Positions 47,220 through 56,218 of a stretch of DNA of 64,000 nt are shown here, in pieces. The stretch spans positions 4,216,001 to 4,280,000 of the forward strand of contig NZ_CP095552.1 in the NCBI RefSeq assembly GCF_023078355.1, written 5' to 3'. The notes under the pieces are model-generated. The model worked only from the letters and a program-made list of their open reading frames with translations, was not told where the DNA came from and did no database searches. The number at the start of each line of letters is the position of its first letter. The first letter of the stretch is position 1. Both the position numbers and the translations under genes were made by a program. The DNA is from Gordonia hongkongensis (lineage in GTDB: Bacteria; Actinomycetota; Actinomycetes; Mycobacteriales; Mycobacteriaceae).

Positions 47220-48502
47220 CAGCGGCCACCTCCCGCGGCCGGGACTGCCGCCGGCGTGGTCGGCGAGACCCGCGGGACCATGTTCGCCGGAATCGGTTCG
47301 GCCGAGTCGGGCACGCGTTCGCCGCCCGGTTGCAGGGGCGCGATGAACGGGTTCAGTCCGCGCGCGGCGGCGCCTGCGGGCCGTCCGAAGACGCCCTCGG
47401 GGCCGGTGACGCCGAGGCTGGCGAACATGCTCTTGCTCAGTCGTTCGACGGTGAGGTCGAGCACCAGATCGGAGTTCACGTAGTCACCCTTGACGATCTG
47501 TCGGATCGTCGGCTCGTAGAACGGGAAGGTCAGCAGGATGTTCAGCGATTGAGTCATCGCGGGACCCGCGGCCTGGAGCTGATCGAGGGCCGGTTCGATC
47601 CCCTCCACGATCGTCACGATGTCCTCGGAGTTGGCGTCGAGGATGTCGTTGGCGGTCTTCGACAGCGTCGCGACCGAACCAAGAGTGTCGAGGAACTGCT
47701 GACGCTGGTCGACGAGCAACTGCAGGATCTGCGGGGCGTCGGCGAGCGCCCGCTCGATGGTGCCCTTCTGCTCGTTCATGGTGCGCGACAACCGGTCGAG
47801 TCCCTCGGTCGCGCGGATGATGTTGCCCTTCTGCGCATCCAGATCGGCGACGAGGGTGTTCAACCGCGGGATGAGCTCCTTGATCTGCTCCTCGCGTCCG
47901 CCGAAGACGTCGCTCATCTCGTGCACGATGTCGCCGATCTGCGACAACCCACCGCCGTTGAGGACCACCGACAGCGAACTCAGCACCTGCTCGGTACTGG
48001 GGTAGGTACACGCCGACACCTGTTGTGCCGCATTGATGTCGGGCACCGCGGGCACCGACGGGTCGGTCACGATGTTGGACTGCTCGGGACACTTGGTCAG
48101 GGGGATCTGGTCGCCGGGTTCGAGCCGGCCGCCCTCGGGCTCGGCCGGTTGCACGATCTCGAGGTGCGTCGAACCCAGCACACTGGTCAGCCCGACCATG
48201 ACATGCGAACCGCGCGGGACGATCACCCCGTCGTTGAGCCGCATCGTGACGAGCGCGTTCCAGTCCTGGACCTCGATGTCGCCGATGCTGCCGACCGTCG
48301 CGTCGTCGATGAGCACCGGCGCGTTGTTGACCAGTCCGGCCGCCGACGGGATGACCGCGGTGATCTCGTAGGATTCACCGCCGGTACCTTCGGCTCCAGG
48401 GACCGGGAGCGAGTTGGGGCCGTCGAAGGAACATCCGGCGAGGACGAGCGCGAGGCTCGCCGCGCCCACGATGAGCGAACCACGGGGTCGTACCGATCTC
48501 AT
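47219..48502 (-). CDS. mce4E: Mce4E lipoprotein
   Basis: A 427-residue MCE-family lipoprotein (LprN-type). The signal peptide ends LVLAGC with Cys24 lipidated. The MCE domain follows (YEITAVIPSAAGLVNNAPVL, IGDIEVQDWNALVTMRL), then a long helical segment. The start ATG at 48502 lies 128 bases inside the mce4D frame, an unusually large overlap (see findings). Corresponds to Rv3495c. Confidence 0.92.
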   Translation of the reverse strand: MRSVRPRGSLIVGAASLALVLAGCSFDGPNSLPVPGAEGTGGESYEITAVIPSAAGLVNNAPVLIDDATVGSIGDIEVQDWNALVTMRLNDGVIVPRGSHVMVGLTSVLGSTHLEIVQPAEPEGGRLEPGDQIPLTKCPEQSNIVTDPSVPAVPDINAAQQVSACTYPSTEQVLSSLSVVLNGGGLSQIGDIVHEMSDVFGGREEQIKELIPRLNTLVADLDAQKGNIIRATEGLDRLSRTMNEQKGTIERALADAPQILQLLVDQRQQFLDTLGSVATLSKTANDILDANSEDIVTIVEGIEPALDQLQAAGPAMTQSLNILLTFPFYEPTIRQIVKGDYVNSDLVLDLTVERLSKSMFASLGVTGPEGVFGRPAGAAARGLNPFIAPLQPGGERVPDSAEPIPANMVPRVSPTTPAAVPAAGGGR

Positions 48503-49772
48503 CGCTCACCCCGAACGGCACCAGCAGATCCTCGAGCGGGCTGCCCCGGTTGTCACGACGGGTCTCGTTGTCGAGCCGGGTGACCCCGGCATTCGCACGA
48601 GCCCGGACGCTCGCGTTCTGGTACTCGAGCTGGCTCGGCGTGGCGTTGCGACCCTGCACCGGATTGGTCAGGAACGGTGGGTAGTTCATCGAGATCGACG
48701 ACAGGACCGGAGCCAGGATCTCCACACACTTGTCGACATCCGCCATCGTCGATCCCGGCCGCTTGGTGGATTCCATGGTTCCGCACAACAGAGTGATGAG
48801 ATTTGTTCCCATCCCCAAACCGAAGACACCCGACAGGGATCCCGAAAGCGGGTTGTAGATGTTGTAGAAGTTCGCGAGCTGGTTGGGCGCCGAATGCAAC
48901 ACGCCACGCACCTGTTCGTCCTTGTCCGCCACGATCTTCGTACTCGCGGCCAGACGCTCCACCGATGACGACAGCGCCGTCTGGTTGGTGTCGATGAAGG
49001 TCTGCACATCGGTCATCGCCGCGTCGAGACCTTTGAGCGCCTCATCGAGCTCGGTCGTGTTGTCCGCGAGCACGGAACTGACCGAGGCGATCCGGCCGTT
49101 GAACTGCACGAGTTGCTCGTGGCTTCCCGACAATGCATCGGTGAGTTTCTGAAGACTCTGGATGGTGGCGAACAGGTCGCCGCTGCCGGCTGCGAGGGTG
49201 CCGATCACGTCGGACACCTCCCGGATCGACGCGTTGATCGCCTCGCCGTTGCCCTCGAGATTCTCGTCGAAGACGTTCACCGCCTTGGCCGCCGAGCCCG
49301 GATCGGCCCCTTGCGGACCGATGGCCTCGGTGAGTCGGGTGAGCTGGGCCTTGATGTCGTCCCACTCCATCGGCACCGCGGTGCGGTCCATCGGGATGTC
49401 GGCGCCGTCGGACATCTCCGGCCCACCGGAGTAGACCGGCGTCAGCTGTACGAACCGACCGGAGACCAGGCTCTGCGCGACGATGACGGCCTTCGCGTCC
49501 TGCGGGATGTCGACGCTCTTGTCCACGCGCAGTTCGACTTTCACGTCGTTCTCGCGCGGGGTGATCGCGGAGACGCTACCCACGTTCACACCGAGCACCC
49601 GGACCGGGTCCCCCTTGTACAGACTGGCGACCCCGGCGAAGTAGGCGGTGAACGTATTCGTCGTCGACTTGGTGAACACCTTCCAGCCCACGAGGACCAG
49701 GGCGACCGCGAGAATCACGGCGAGTACCCCGAAGAGCACCTTGCGTCCGATGGACATACTTCCGACGGTCAT
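48375..49772 (-). CDS. mce4D: Mce4D, MCE-family protein
   Basis: A 465-residue subunit with an N-terminal helix (VLFGVLAVILAVALVLVGWK), MCE domain (TFTAYFAGVASLYKGDPVRV) and helical tube region. The frame runs 128 bases past the mce4E start, and the last 40 residues (PWFAHRGRGEPRARPRRMF) are arginine-rich and look out of frame. A TGA eight bases before the mce4E ATG would be the natural end if one base in the GGGG near 48515 were miscounted. Start ATG lies one base after the mce4C stop. Corresponds to Rv3496c. Confidence 0.88.
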   Translation of the reverse strand: MTVGSMSIGRKVLFGVLAVILAVALVLVGWKVFTKSTTNTFTAYFAGVASLYKGDPVRVLGVNVGSVSAITPRENDVKVELRVDKSVDIPQDAKAVIVAQSLVSGRFVQLTPVYSGGPEMSDGADIPMDRTAVPMEWDDIKAQLTRLTEAIGPQGADPGSAAKAVNVFDENLEGNGEAINASIREVSDVIGTLAAGSGDLFATIQSLQKLTDALSGSHEQLVQFNGRIASVSSVLADNTTELDEALKGLDAAMTDVQTFIDTNQTALSSSVERLAASTKIVADKDEQVRGVLHSAPNQLANFYNIYNPLSGSLSGVFGLGMGTNLITLLCGTMESTKRPGSTMADVDKCVEILAPVLSSISMNYPPFLTNPVQGRNATPSQLEYQNASVRARANAGVTRLDNETRRDNRGSPLEDLLVPFGVSDEIGTTPWFAHRGRGEPRARPRRMFLRRPQLAPGPWSRRYRR

Positions 49773-49773
49773 G

Positions 49774-50994
49774 TCACCTCCCCCTCGTGGTCGGCGCGGG
49801 CGTGGGATAGGTCGGGCTGGGCAGTGGTCCGCGCGGCGTATCGCTACCCGCTGGAGGTCCCAGGCTCCAGCCCTGTGGAAGCAGCGGGTTGCCCGTGTAC
49901 ATCAGCGACTGCCACAGCTGCGGGTACCGACCGCGCAGGGCGTTGAGGAACACCGCGGTGTAGTCGCCGAAGGTGTTCACGCCGACGAGGGAATCGAAGT
50001 TCGGGCCCGACGCCACTGCTTCGCCGAGGGTGTTCGCGAACGGTCCGAGACGGTCGATCGTCTCCTTCAGCTCTTTCTCGTTGTCGGTGAGGATCGTCGC
50101 GACGCGGTCGAACTTCTGCAGCACGGGCGTCAGCTGCGCGTTGTTCTCGGCGATGAAGCCCCGCAGCTGAGCGGTGACGTCACCGATCCCCTTGATCAGC
50201 TGGTTGAGCGCGTAGCGCCGCATCTCGATCTCCCCGACGAGCGCGTTGGCGTCGATGAGCAACCGGTTGATCTGTTCGTTGCGGTCGCCGACGATCTTGC
50301 TCACCTGGTTGGCCTTGGCGAGCAGCGCCCGCAGTTCCTTGTCGCGGTCGGCGACCGCTTTCGACAGCCGCGCAACACCGTTGACCGCCCCCTGGACCTG
50401 ATCCGGTGTCTCGGAGAACGTGATCGTCAGCGTGTTGAGCGCCTCGTTGAGCTGGTCGGTGTCGGTGTCGGCGACGGTGTCGGTCGCTCCTTCGAGTGCG
50501 TCCTGCAGCGAATACGGCGAGATCGTGTTGCCGACCGGGATCGAGCCACCGGGCTTGATCCGGTCGCCTCCGTGCGGGATGACCGTGAGATTGCGTCGGC
50601 CCAGGACGGTCTCGGTCCGGATCGCGGCCTGGGAGTCCGACCCCATCTCGACGGTGTCGTCCATGCGGAACCCGACCTTGACCTTGGTCCCGGCGTCGGT
50701 ACCGGCCAATTCGATCGACTCGACCGTGCCCACCTGGACCCCGGACACGGACACGATGTCGCCCTTGGCGAGTCCGCCGGCGTCGTCGAAATAGGCACTG
50801 TAGGTGCTGATCGGCGAGAGATAGGGCAACTTGTCCATCTGCATGGCGGTGATCACCACCAGACCGATCACGACGATGCCGATGACGCCGACCTGGGCGC
50901 GGCTGCGCTGCCCGCGCTTCACCTCGCGGGCGACGTCGGCCTCGTCGGATTCGGATCTGCGGCTCGAGAACAGGCCCCCGAACGGAAGACTCAT
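49774..50994 (-). CDS. mce4C: Mce4C, MCE-family protein
   Basis: A 406-residue subunit of the Mce4 importer. The cytosolic N-terminus is charged, then one helix (VGVIGIVVIGLVVITAMQMD), the MCE domain (YSAYFDDAGGLAKGDIVSVS, GVQVGTVESIELAG) and a long coiled helical part, ending in a Pro/Thr-rich tail. Start ATG overlaps the mce4B stop by four bases (ATGA). Corresponds to Rv3497c. Confidence 0.92.
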   Translation of the reverse strand: MSLPFGGLFSSRRSESDEADVAREVKRGQRSRAQVGVIGIVVIGLVVITAMQMDKLPYLSPISTYSAYFDDAGGLAKGDIVSVSGVQVGTVESIELAGTDAGTKVKVGFRMDDTVEMGSDSQAAIRTETVLGRRNLTVIPHGGDRIKPGGSIPVGNTISPYSLQDALEGATDTVADTDTDQLNEALNTLTITFSETPDQVQGAVNGVARLSKAVADRDKELRALLAKANQVSKIVGDRNEQINRLLIDANALVGEIEMRRYALNQLIKGIGDVTAQLRGFIAENNAQLTPVLQKFDRVATILTDNEKELKETIDRLGPFANTLGEAVASGPNFDSLVGVNTFGDYTAVFLNALRGRYPQLWQSLMYTGNPLLPQGWSLGPPAGSDTPRGPLPSPTYPTPAPTTRGR

Positions 50995-52049
50995 GAGCCG
51001 TCACACCTTCCGCCGGCCGTCGTGGTATTGCCCATCACGTTGTTCGACGTGTACAGGATCGTCTGGCCACCGGGCGCCGGCAGCATCAGCCGGATGCGGC
51101 AGAAGTAGAGTTGAAGCCACGCGCCGTAGGAGCCCAGGTTCGACAACGTCTTGTAGTCCTCGGGGAGTCGTGAGATCAGGTTGCGGACAAAGGGTTCCGC
51201 GGCCAGCAGCTCCTCCGAGACCCGACCGGTGTTGGTCACCATCGACTGCAGGGTCGGGCGGGTCGTCCCCAGCAGGTCGGCGAGACCGTTGGTGACACGG
51301 GAGGTCTGGGTCAGCGCGTTGCCGATGGTGCCCTTCTGCTCGGCGAGCCCGGTCACCAGTTGTTGCAGGAGGTCGACGCTGGTGTCTAGGCCCTCGCGGT
51401 CGCCGTCGAGCGTGGCGAGGGTCGTGTTGAGGTTGTCGATGACGTCGCCGATCAGTTCGTCGCGGTCGGCGAGCGTGTTGGTGAACGACGAGGTGTTCTC
51501 CAGCAGCGTGTTCAACGCGCCGCCCTGTCCCTGGAACACCGCGATCAGCGAGCTGGTCAGCGCATTGGCCTCGTCGGCGTCCAGAGTCCGGAACAGCGGT
51601 TTGAAGCCACCGACGAGCTTGTCGAGATCGAGCGCGGGCTCGGTCTGGGCGACCGGGATCTGGGCGCCGTCGGCGAGGAAGGTGGAGGTGTCGCCGGTCC
51701 CCTGCTGCAGCTCGAGATACCGGTCGCCGGTGAGGTTCTCGTATCGGATCAGCGCGCGGACCGATTCCGGTAGCGGATACTGCTGGTCGACGCTGAAGGT
51801 GATGACGGCGTCGTTGTCACGGTTCAGTTCGACGCCGCCGACGGACCCGACCTCGACGCCGGCGATCTTGACCTTGCTGCCCGACTGCATCGCCGAGGCG
51901 CTCGTGAAGACGGCGCTGTACTCGTTCGACGCCCCGGAGCGGTATCGGCTGAAGACGACCACCAGCGCCACGAACACCAGGACCATCACCACCGTGAAGG
52001 CGCCCAGCTTGATCAGGGTCGCGCGGAACGCGCGGGCGCGATTATCCAC
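50991..52049 (-). CDS. mce4B: Mce4B, MCE-family protein
   Basis: A 352-residue subunit: N-terminal helix (LGAFTVVMVLVFVALVVVFS), MCE domain (EYSAVFTSASAMQSGSKVKI, GVEVGSVGGVELNRDNDA) and helical extension. I choose GTG 52049 (VDNRARAFRATLIK), which overlaps the mce4A stop by eight bases; the frame extends to 52178 but that part is arginine/serine-rich and antisense-like. Two cysteines occur near the C-terminus (YFCRIRL, GGRCDGS). Corresponds to Rv3498c. Confidence 0.92.
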   Translation of the reverse strand: MDNRARAFRATLIKLGAFTVVMVLVFVALVVVFSRYRSGASNEYSAVFTSASAMQSGSKVKIAGVEVGSVGGVELNRDNDAVITFSVDQQYPLPESVRALIRYENLTGDRYLELQQGTGDTSTFLADGAQIPVAQTEPALDLDKLVGGFKPLFRTLDADEANALTSSLIAVFQGQGGALNTLLENTSSFTNTLADRDELIGDVIDNLNTTLATLDGDREGLDTSVDLLQQLVTGLAEQKGTIGNALTQTSRVTNGLADLLGTTRPTLQSMVTNTGRVSEELLAAEPFVRNLISRLPEDYKTLSNLGSYGAWLQLYFCRIRLMLPAPGGQTILYTSNNVMGNTTTAGGRCDGS

Positions 52050-53217
52050 GGGGGGGCTCTCCGAACAGGATCTGGAACAGCTTCTGTGAGTTCGCCTTCG
52101 GCTTGGTTCTGGGTTGATAGGGCTGCGGCGCATTGTTTCCGACGTAGAACGGCGCGTGCACCTTGGTCGCCGGATCACCCAGCCCGCCCTGGCACGTCGG
52201 CGGGCCCTCTACCCCGACACGGGGCAGGTCGTACGGATATTGATACGGATCCTTGCCGGGGAGGATGCTCGCGTCGAGCATCAGCATGCCGTTGCGCTCA
52301 CCGAGGAACGGTGCCGCGACCTCCGACGCGACCGCACTCGCGGTCAGGAAGCACTTGATCCCGGGCGCGTTGTAACCGAGCAGCGCGGCAATGGGATCGA
52401 GGTCGGACAGCGCACCGATGAGCGTGTTCTTCGACGGCGCGATGACCCCGTTGATGGTGTTCGCCATCCCGGTGGCATTGATGAGCAGGGCGTCGAGGTT
52501 GGACGTGTTGTCCACCAACGTGTTCCCGACGACGGTGAAGTTGTCGACGGTGCGCAGCAGATCCGGCATCGAGTCCGCGTACACGTTGGTGACGGTCGCA
52601 CCTTCCCGGAACAGCCGGTTCAGCGCGGGCAGATGGGGATTGGTCTTGCCGAGCAGTGCGGTCAGCTGCTCGAGGGCGACGCCGATCTCCTCACCCTGCC
52701 CCTGCAGCGCGGTGTCGATCGCACCGAGCGTCGCGTTGAGCTTCTCCGGCTGCAGCTGTGCGAGCACCGAGACGAGCTGCTGGTACACGGTGTTCAGTTC
52801 GACGACGACGCGGTCGGCGGGGATCTCGGCACCCGCGGTCAGCGTGCCCTCCGGCTCGCCGGGCACCACGAAGTTGACGGCCTTGGCGCCGAAGATGGTG
52901 TTCGACTTGATGTCGGCGGCCACATTGGCGGGGATCTTCGCCATATCACCGTCGGCGATGTCGAGGGTGAGGATCGCGTCGCCCCCGCGCTCGGTGATCT
53001 CCGCGACGCGCCCCACCTCGACGCCGCGCAGCTTGACCTTGGCGTCGGGGTTCATCACCAGGCCGGCCCGGGGAGCCACGAGGGTGACCTGCTGGGTTCC
53101 CTGGAAAGCACCGAGGAACGACGCGCTGGCCCCGATGATCAGGGCCAGCAGCACCGCGACCATGACCACCGCCGCCGTCCGGCGGGTCGCCCGTGAACGC
53201 TCTTGTCTCCTGCTCAT
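52042..53217 (-). CDS. mce4A: Mce4A, MCE-family protein
   Basis: A 391-residue subunit of the sterol importer. N-terminal helix (AAVVMVAVLLALIIGASASF), MCE domain (QQVTLVAPRAGLVMNPDAKV, LRGVEVGRVAEITERGGDA), then the helical tube region and a tail with two cysteines (KCFLTAS, PTCQGG). It starts four bases after the yrbE4B stop. In mycobacteria and rhodococci, Mce4 is the cholesterol transporter, powered by the MceG ATPase encoded elsewhere. Corresponds to Rv3499c. Confidence 0.93.
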   Translation of the reverse strand: MSRRQERSRATRRTAAVVMVAVLLALIIGASASFLGAFQGTQQVTLVAPRAGLVMNPDAKVKLRGVEVGRVAEITERGGDAILTLDIADGDMAKIPANVAADIKSNTIFGAKAVNFVVPGEPEGTLTAGAEIPADRVVVELNTVYQQLVSVLAQLQPEKLNATLGAIDTALQGQGEEIGVALEQLTALLGKTNPHLPALNRLFREGATVTNVYADSMPDLLRTVDNFTVVGNTLVDNTSNLDALLINATGMANTINGVIAPSKNTLIGALSDLDPIAALLGYNAPGIKCFLTASAVASEVAAPFLGERNGMLMLDASILPGKDPYQYPYDLPRVGVEGPPTCQGGLGDPATKVHAPFYVGNNAPQPYQPRTKPKANSQKLFQILFGEPPRG

Positions 53218-53220
53218 CGC

Positions 53221-54072
53221 TCAGCCCGCCAGGTTGAACTTGCCGTCGGCGCCATAGATGGCGAGGGAGGTCAGAAGTGTGATCACGACCACAACAACGA
53301 GCGATGCGCGGACCGCGTTCCCGACAGCGACACCGACGCCGACCGGCCCGCCCGAGGCGTTGTAGCCGTAGTACGTGTGGATCAGCATGACGGCGACCGC
53401 CATACAGATCGCCTGCACGAACGACCACAGGATGTCCGACGGGATGAGGAACGTGTCGAAGTAGTGGTCGTACACGCCGGGCGACTGTCCGTAGAGGAAC
53501 ACCGTCGCCGAGCGGCTCGCGAGGAACGACGCCAGTGACGCCAGCGCGTAGAGCGGGATGATCGCGATCAGCCCGGCGATGATGCGCGTGGACACCAGGT
53601 ACGGGATGGACGAGATCGCCATCGTCTCGAGCGCGTCGATCTCCTCCGAGACGCGCATGGCACCGAGCTGCGCGGTCGCGCCCGCACCGATGGTCGCGGC
53701 GAGGGCGATACCGGAGATCACCGGGACGGCGATGCGCACATTGATGAACGCCGAGAAGAAGCCGGTGAGGGCCTCGACGCCGATGTTGGCCAGCGAGCTG
53801 TAACCCTGGACGGCGATCGTGCCGCCGGTGAAGAGGGTCAGGAACCCGACGACCACGACGGTGCCGCCGATCATCGCCAGCGCGCCGGTGCCCATGGAGA
53901 TCTCGGCGATGAGCCGCAGCGTCTCCTTCTTGTAGTGCTTGATCGCACGCGGGATCGACACGACGCTGTCCCAGTAGAACAGCGCCTGGTCGCCGATCTG
54001 ATCCCAGTCCTCGCCGGCTCGCTTGGCCGCGACGCGCGCGGTCCGGAACCGGGTGGTGAACGGAAGTACCAT
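53221..54072 (-). CDS. yrbE4B: YrbE4B, Mce4 permease (MlaE-like)
   Basis: A 283-residue integral membrane permease of the MlaE family, with five to six helices. Family segments are LFTGGTIAVQGYSSLANIGV and GAGATAQLGAMRVSEEIDAL, the latter holding the conserved cytosolic EEIDALE coupling motif for the ATPase. It pairs with YrbE4A to form the membrane core of the importer. Spacing of three bases on both sides shows a tight operon. Corresponds to Rv3500c. Confidence 0.94.
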   Translation of the reverse strand: MVLPFTTRFRTARVAAKRAGEDWDQIGDQALFYWDSVVSIPRAIKHYKKETLRLIAEISMGTGALAMIGGTVVVVGFLTLFTGGTIAVQGYSSLANIGVEALTGFFSAFINVRIAVPVISGIALAATIGAGATAQLGAMRVSEEIDALETMAISSIPYLVSTRIIAGLIAIIPLYALASLASFLASRSATVFLYGQSPGVYDHYFDTFLIPSDILWSFVQAICMAVAVMLIHTYYGYNASGGPVGVGVAVGNAVRASLVVVVVITLLTSLAIYGADGKFNLAG

Positions 54073-54075
54073 CGA

Positions 54076-54840
54076 TCAGCCCGCCGTTGCCTTGAGACCG
54101 ACCGCCGTCACGACGACGTTGACGACGAACAGCGCCATGAACGAGTACACGACGGTCTCGTTGACGGCATCGCCGACGCCCTTCGCGCCGCCTTTGACGT
54201 TGAGTCCCTGGTAGCAGCCGACCATCCCGGCGAACAGACCGAACAGAGCGGCCTTGACCATCGAGATCATCAGCTCGCCGAACCCGGTGAGCAGGGTCAG
54301 GTTGGCAACGAACGCACCGGGATTCACATCCTGGAGGTAGACGGAGAAGATGAATCCGCCGCCGATGCCGATCGTGCAGACGAGGCTGTTCAGCAGCAAG
54401 GCCACCCCGGTGGAGGCCACGATGCGCGGGACCACCAGCCGGTGGATCGGGTTGATGCCGAGCACCTTCATCGCGTCGATCTCTTCGCGGATGGTCCGGG
54501 CGCCGAGGTCGGCGCAGATCGCGGTGGCGCCGGCACCGGCGACGATCAGCACGGTGACGATCGGGCCGATCTGGGTGACGGTGCCGAGAGCGGCACCCGC
54601 GCCGGACAGGTCCTGCGCGCCGATCTCGCGCAACAGGATGTTCAGGGTGAAGCTGACGAGAACCGTGAACGGGATGGCGACCAGGAGGGTGGGCACCATC
54701 GACACGCGGGCGATCGCCCAGGACTGTTCGACGGTCTCCCGCCACTGGAACGGACGGTGGAACAGCTCGCGCGCCGACTCGACGCCGAGCGCCACGAAAT
54801 CACCGATTCCACTGAGGGGTGTGGCCAGTTTGCTCAGCAT
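54076..54840 (-). CDS. yrbE4A: YrbE4A, Mce4 permease (MlaE-like)
   Basis: A 254-residue MlaE-family permease, first gene of the transport part of the operon. Segments: VPTLLVAIPFTVLVSFTLNI, the coupling motif GARTIREEIDAMKVLGINPI, and SMVKAALFGLFAGMVGCYQG. It forms a heterodimer with YrbE4B. The SDR gene lies 63 bases upstream on the same strand, and the KstR-type operator further up should control both. Corresponds to Rv3501c. Confidence 0.94.
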   Translation of the reverse strand: MLSKLATPLSGIGDFVALGVESARELFHRPFQWRETVEQSWAIARVSMVPTLLVAIPFTVLVSFTLNILLREIGAQDLSGAGAALGTVTQIGPIVTVLIVAGAGATAICADLGARTIREEIDAMKVLGINPIHRLVVPRIVASTGVALLLNSLVCTIGIGGGFIFSVYLQDVNPGAFVANLTLLTGFGELMISMVKAALFGLFAGMVGCYQGLNVKGGAKGVGDAVNETVVYSFMALFVVNVVVTAVGLKATAG

Positions 54841-54903
54841 CGCCCAACCCCCTTCACCCTCGCACCATCGCGAAACCTATCACGCACAATCGAGCTGAAT
54901 TGG

Positions 54904-55794
54904 TCAGTTGACCAGAGCGCTGGCCGAGAATGTGCGTCCCGGATCGCGGTCGGCGAAGTGTCCCGTCAGGGTCTTCGCGAGGTCCTCGGCGGACCACGCA
55001 TCACCCTCGGCGACGAAGACCTCGTCGACGGTCGGCGCGGCCATCAGGGTGACCTTGGGACCGTAGACGACGAACACCTGACCGGTGACGGCGTCGGAGT
55101 CGGAGCCGGCGAGGTAGGTGACCAGCCGCACGACATGCTCGGGATCGAGAGGGTCCACTCCGTCGGTGGGTGCGTCGCCGAAGACGGCGGCGGTCATCGC
55201 GGTCCGCGCCCGCGGGCAGATCGCGTTGGCGCGCACGCCGTATCGCTTGAGGGCACGCGAGGCCGACAGCGTGAGTGCGGTGATACCCGCCTTCGCGGCG
55301 CCGTAGTTGGCCTGCCCTTCGGGACCCAGCAGCCCGGCCTCCGAGGCGGTGTTGATGATCCGGCCGTACACCGGGCCGCCCGCCTCCTTGGAGGCCGCGC
55401 GCCAGTGGGCCGCCGCATTGCGGGTGAGCAGGAAGTGTCCGCGCAGGTGTACGCGGATCACCAGGTCCCACTCGTCGTCGGTCATGTTGAACAGCATCTT
55501 GTCGCGCACCACGCCGGCGTTGTTCAGAACGATGTCGAGCGAGCCGAGCTGGTCGGTCGCCGTCGTCATGATGGCGGCGGCGGTGGCCGAGTCGCCGATG
55601 TCGCCGGGCACCGCGACCGCGCGGCCGCCGGCGGCGGTGATCGTGTCGATCACGTCGCTCTGATCAAGCGCCGCGGGGAGGTCGTTCACGACGACCGTGG
55701 CCCCCTCGGCCGCCAATCCGATGGCCTCCGCACGACCGAGACCAGCACCTGCACCGGTGACGACCGCGACGCGACCGTCCAACGTGTAACCCAC
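54904..55794 (-). CDS. hsd4A: Short-chain dehydrogenase (Rv3502c-like, steroid side-chain beta-oxidation)
   Basis: A 296-residue NAD(P)-dependent short-chain dehydrogenase. Cofactor loop TGAGAGLGRAEA (from residue 14), NNAG at LNNAGVVRD, catalytic Ser in NTASEAGLLG and YxxxK in NYGAAKAG are all present. This is the 17-beta-HSD type 4-like subgroup used for 3-hydroxyacyl-CoA oxidation of the sterol side chain. A 70-residue C-terminal extension follows the Rossmann core. It lies directly before yrbE4A in the same operon, as in M. tuberculosis. Confidence 0.88.
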   Translation of the reverse strand: MGYTLDGRVAVVTGAGAGLGRAEAIGLAAEGATVVVNDLPAALDQSDVIDTITAAGGRAVAVPGDIGDSATAAAIMTTATDQLGSLDIVLNNAGVVRDKMLFNMTDDEWDLVIRVHLRGHFLLTRNAAAHWRAASKEAGGPVYGRIINTASEAGLLGPEGQANYGAAKAGITALTLSASRALKRYGVRANAICPRARTAMTAAVFGDAPTDGVDPLDPEHVVRLVTYLAGSDSDAVTGQVFVVYGPKVTLMAAPTVDEVFVAEGDAWSAEDLAKTLTGHFADRDPGRTFSASALVN

Positions 55795-55817
55795 CCGATT
55801 TCCTCCTGAGCTAAAAC

Positions 55818-55831
55818 TAGAACCTGTTCTA
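55818..55831 (-). promoter_or_regulatory. KstR-type operator before the SDR-mce4 operon
   Basis: TAGAACCTGTTCTA matches TnnAACnnGTTnnA, the KstR motif, and is the core of a perfect 16-bp palindrome (55817-55832). It sits 24 bases upstream of the SDR start codon. KstR is the TetR repressor released by cholesterol-derived acyl-CoA. Confidence 0.88.
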
Positions 55832-55876
55832 GCATGATTCGCGGATGGATGGAACAGATCGGCGTTTTCGCTCGGG

Positions 55877-56071
55877 TCAGTCCTCGACGACGGTCAGCGC
55901 CGACTTCGGACAGTTGGCGGCGACCTGACGCAGTTCCTCGACACGGTCCGCGGGGATGTCTTCTTGAAGAATCACCAGGTAGTCGTTGTCATCCAGATCG
56001 AAGAAGTCCGGAGCCATCCCCACGCAGATGGCGTTGGACTCGCAGAGGTCGAAATCTGCCTTGATACGCAT
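55877..56071 (-). CDS. fdxD: 3Fe-4S ferredoxin FdxD
   Basis: A 64-residue ferredoxin with cysteines at 10, 16 and 54 (LCESNAIC and NCPKSA), the pattern of single-cluster [3Fe-4S] ferredoxins that feed electrons to cytochromes P450. At this place in the mce4 cluster it equals Rv3503c and likely serves sterol side-chain oxidation. Operators of KstR type lie on both sides: at 55818 downstream and 56116-56139 upstream of its start. Confidence 0.9.
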   Translation of the reverse strand: MRIKADFDLCESNAICVGMAPDFFDLDDNDYLVILQEDIPADRVEELRQVAANCPKSALTVVED

Positions 56072-56115
56072 CGGAACCGTCTCCTCGTCGATGGGTCACC
56101 TGTTGACTGGGCTGT

Positions 56116-56139
56116 GAGAACAGGTTAGAACGTGTTTCA
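56116..56139. promoter_or_regulatory. Two overlapping KstR-type sites, fdxD/fadE26 divergent promoter
   Basis: TAGAACGTGTTTCA (56126-56139) matches TnnAACnnGTTnnA exactly, and GAGAACAGGTTAGA (56116-56129) matches except for the first base. The two overlap by four bases between the divergent fdxD and fadE26 genes and could bind two repressor dimers. Confidence 0.82.
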
Positions 56140-56218
56140 GAAGTGCACGAGCACTTCGTCTGTCAACTTGACCATAAGCCGGGACCGGACGCTAGCCGAT
56201 CCACCCCTTGGAGTGTCG

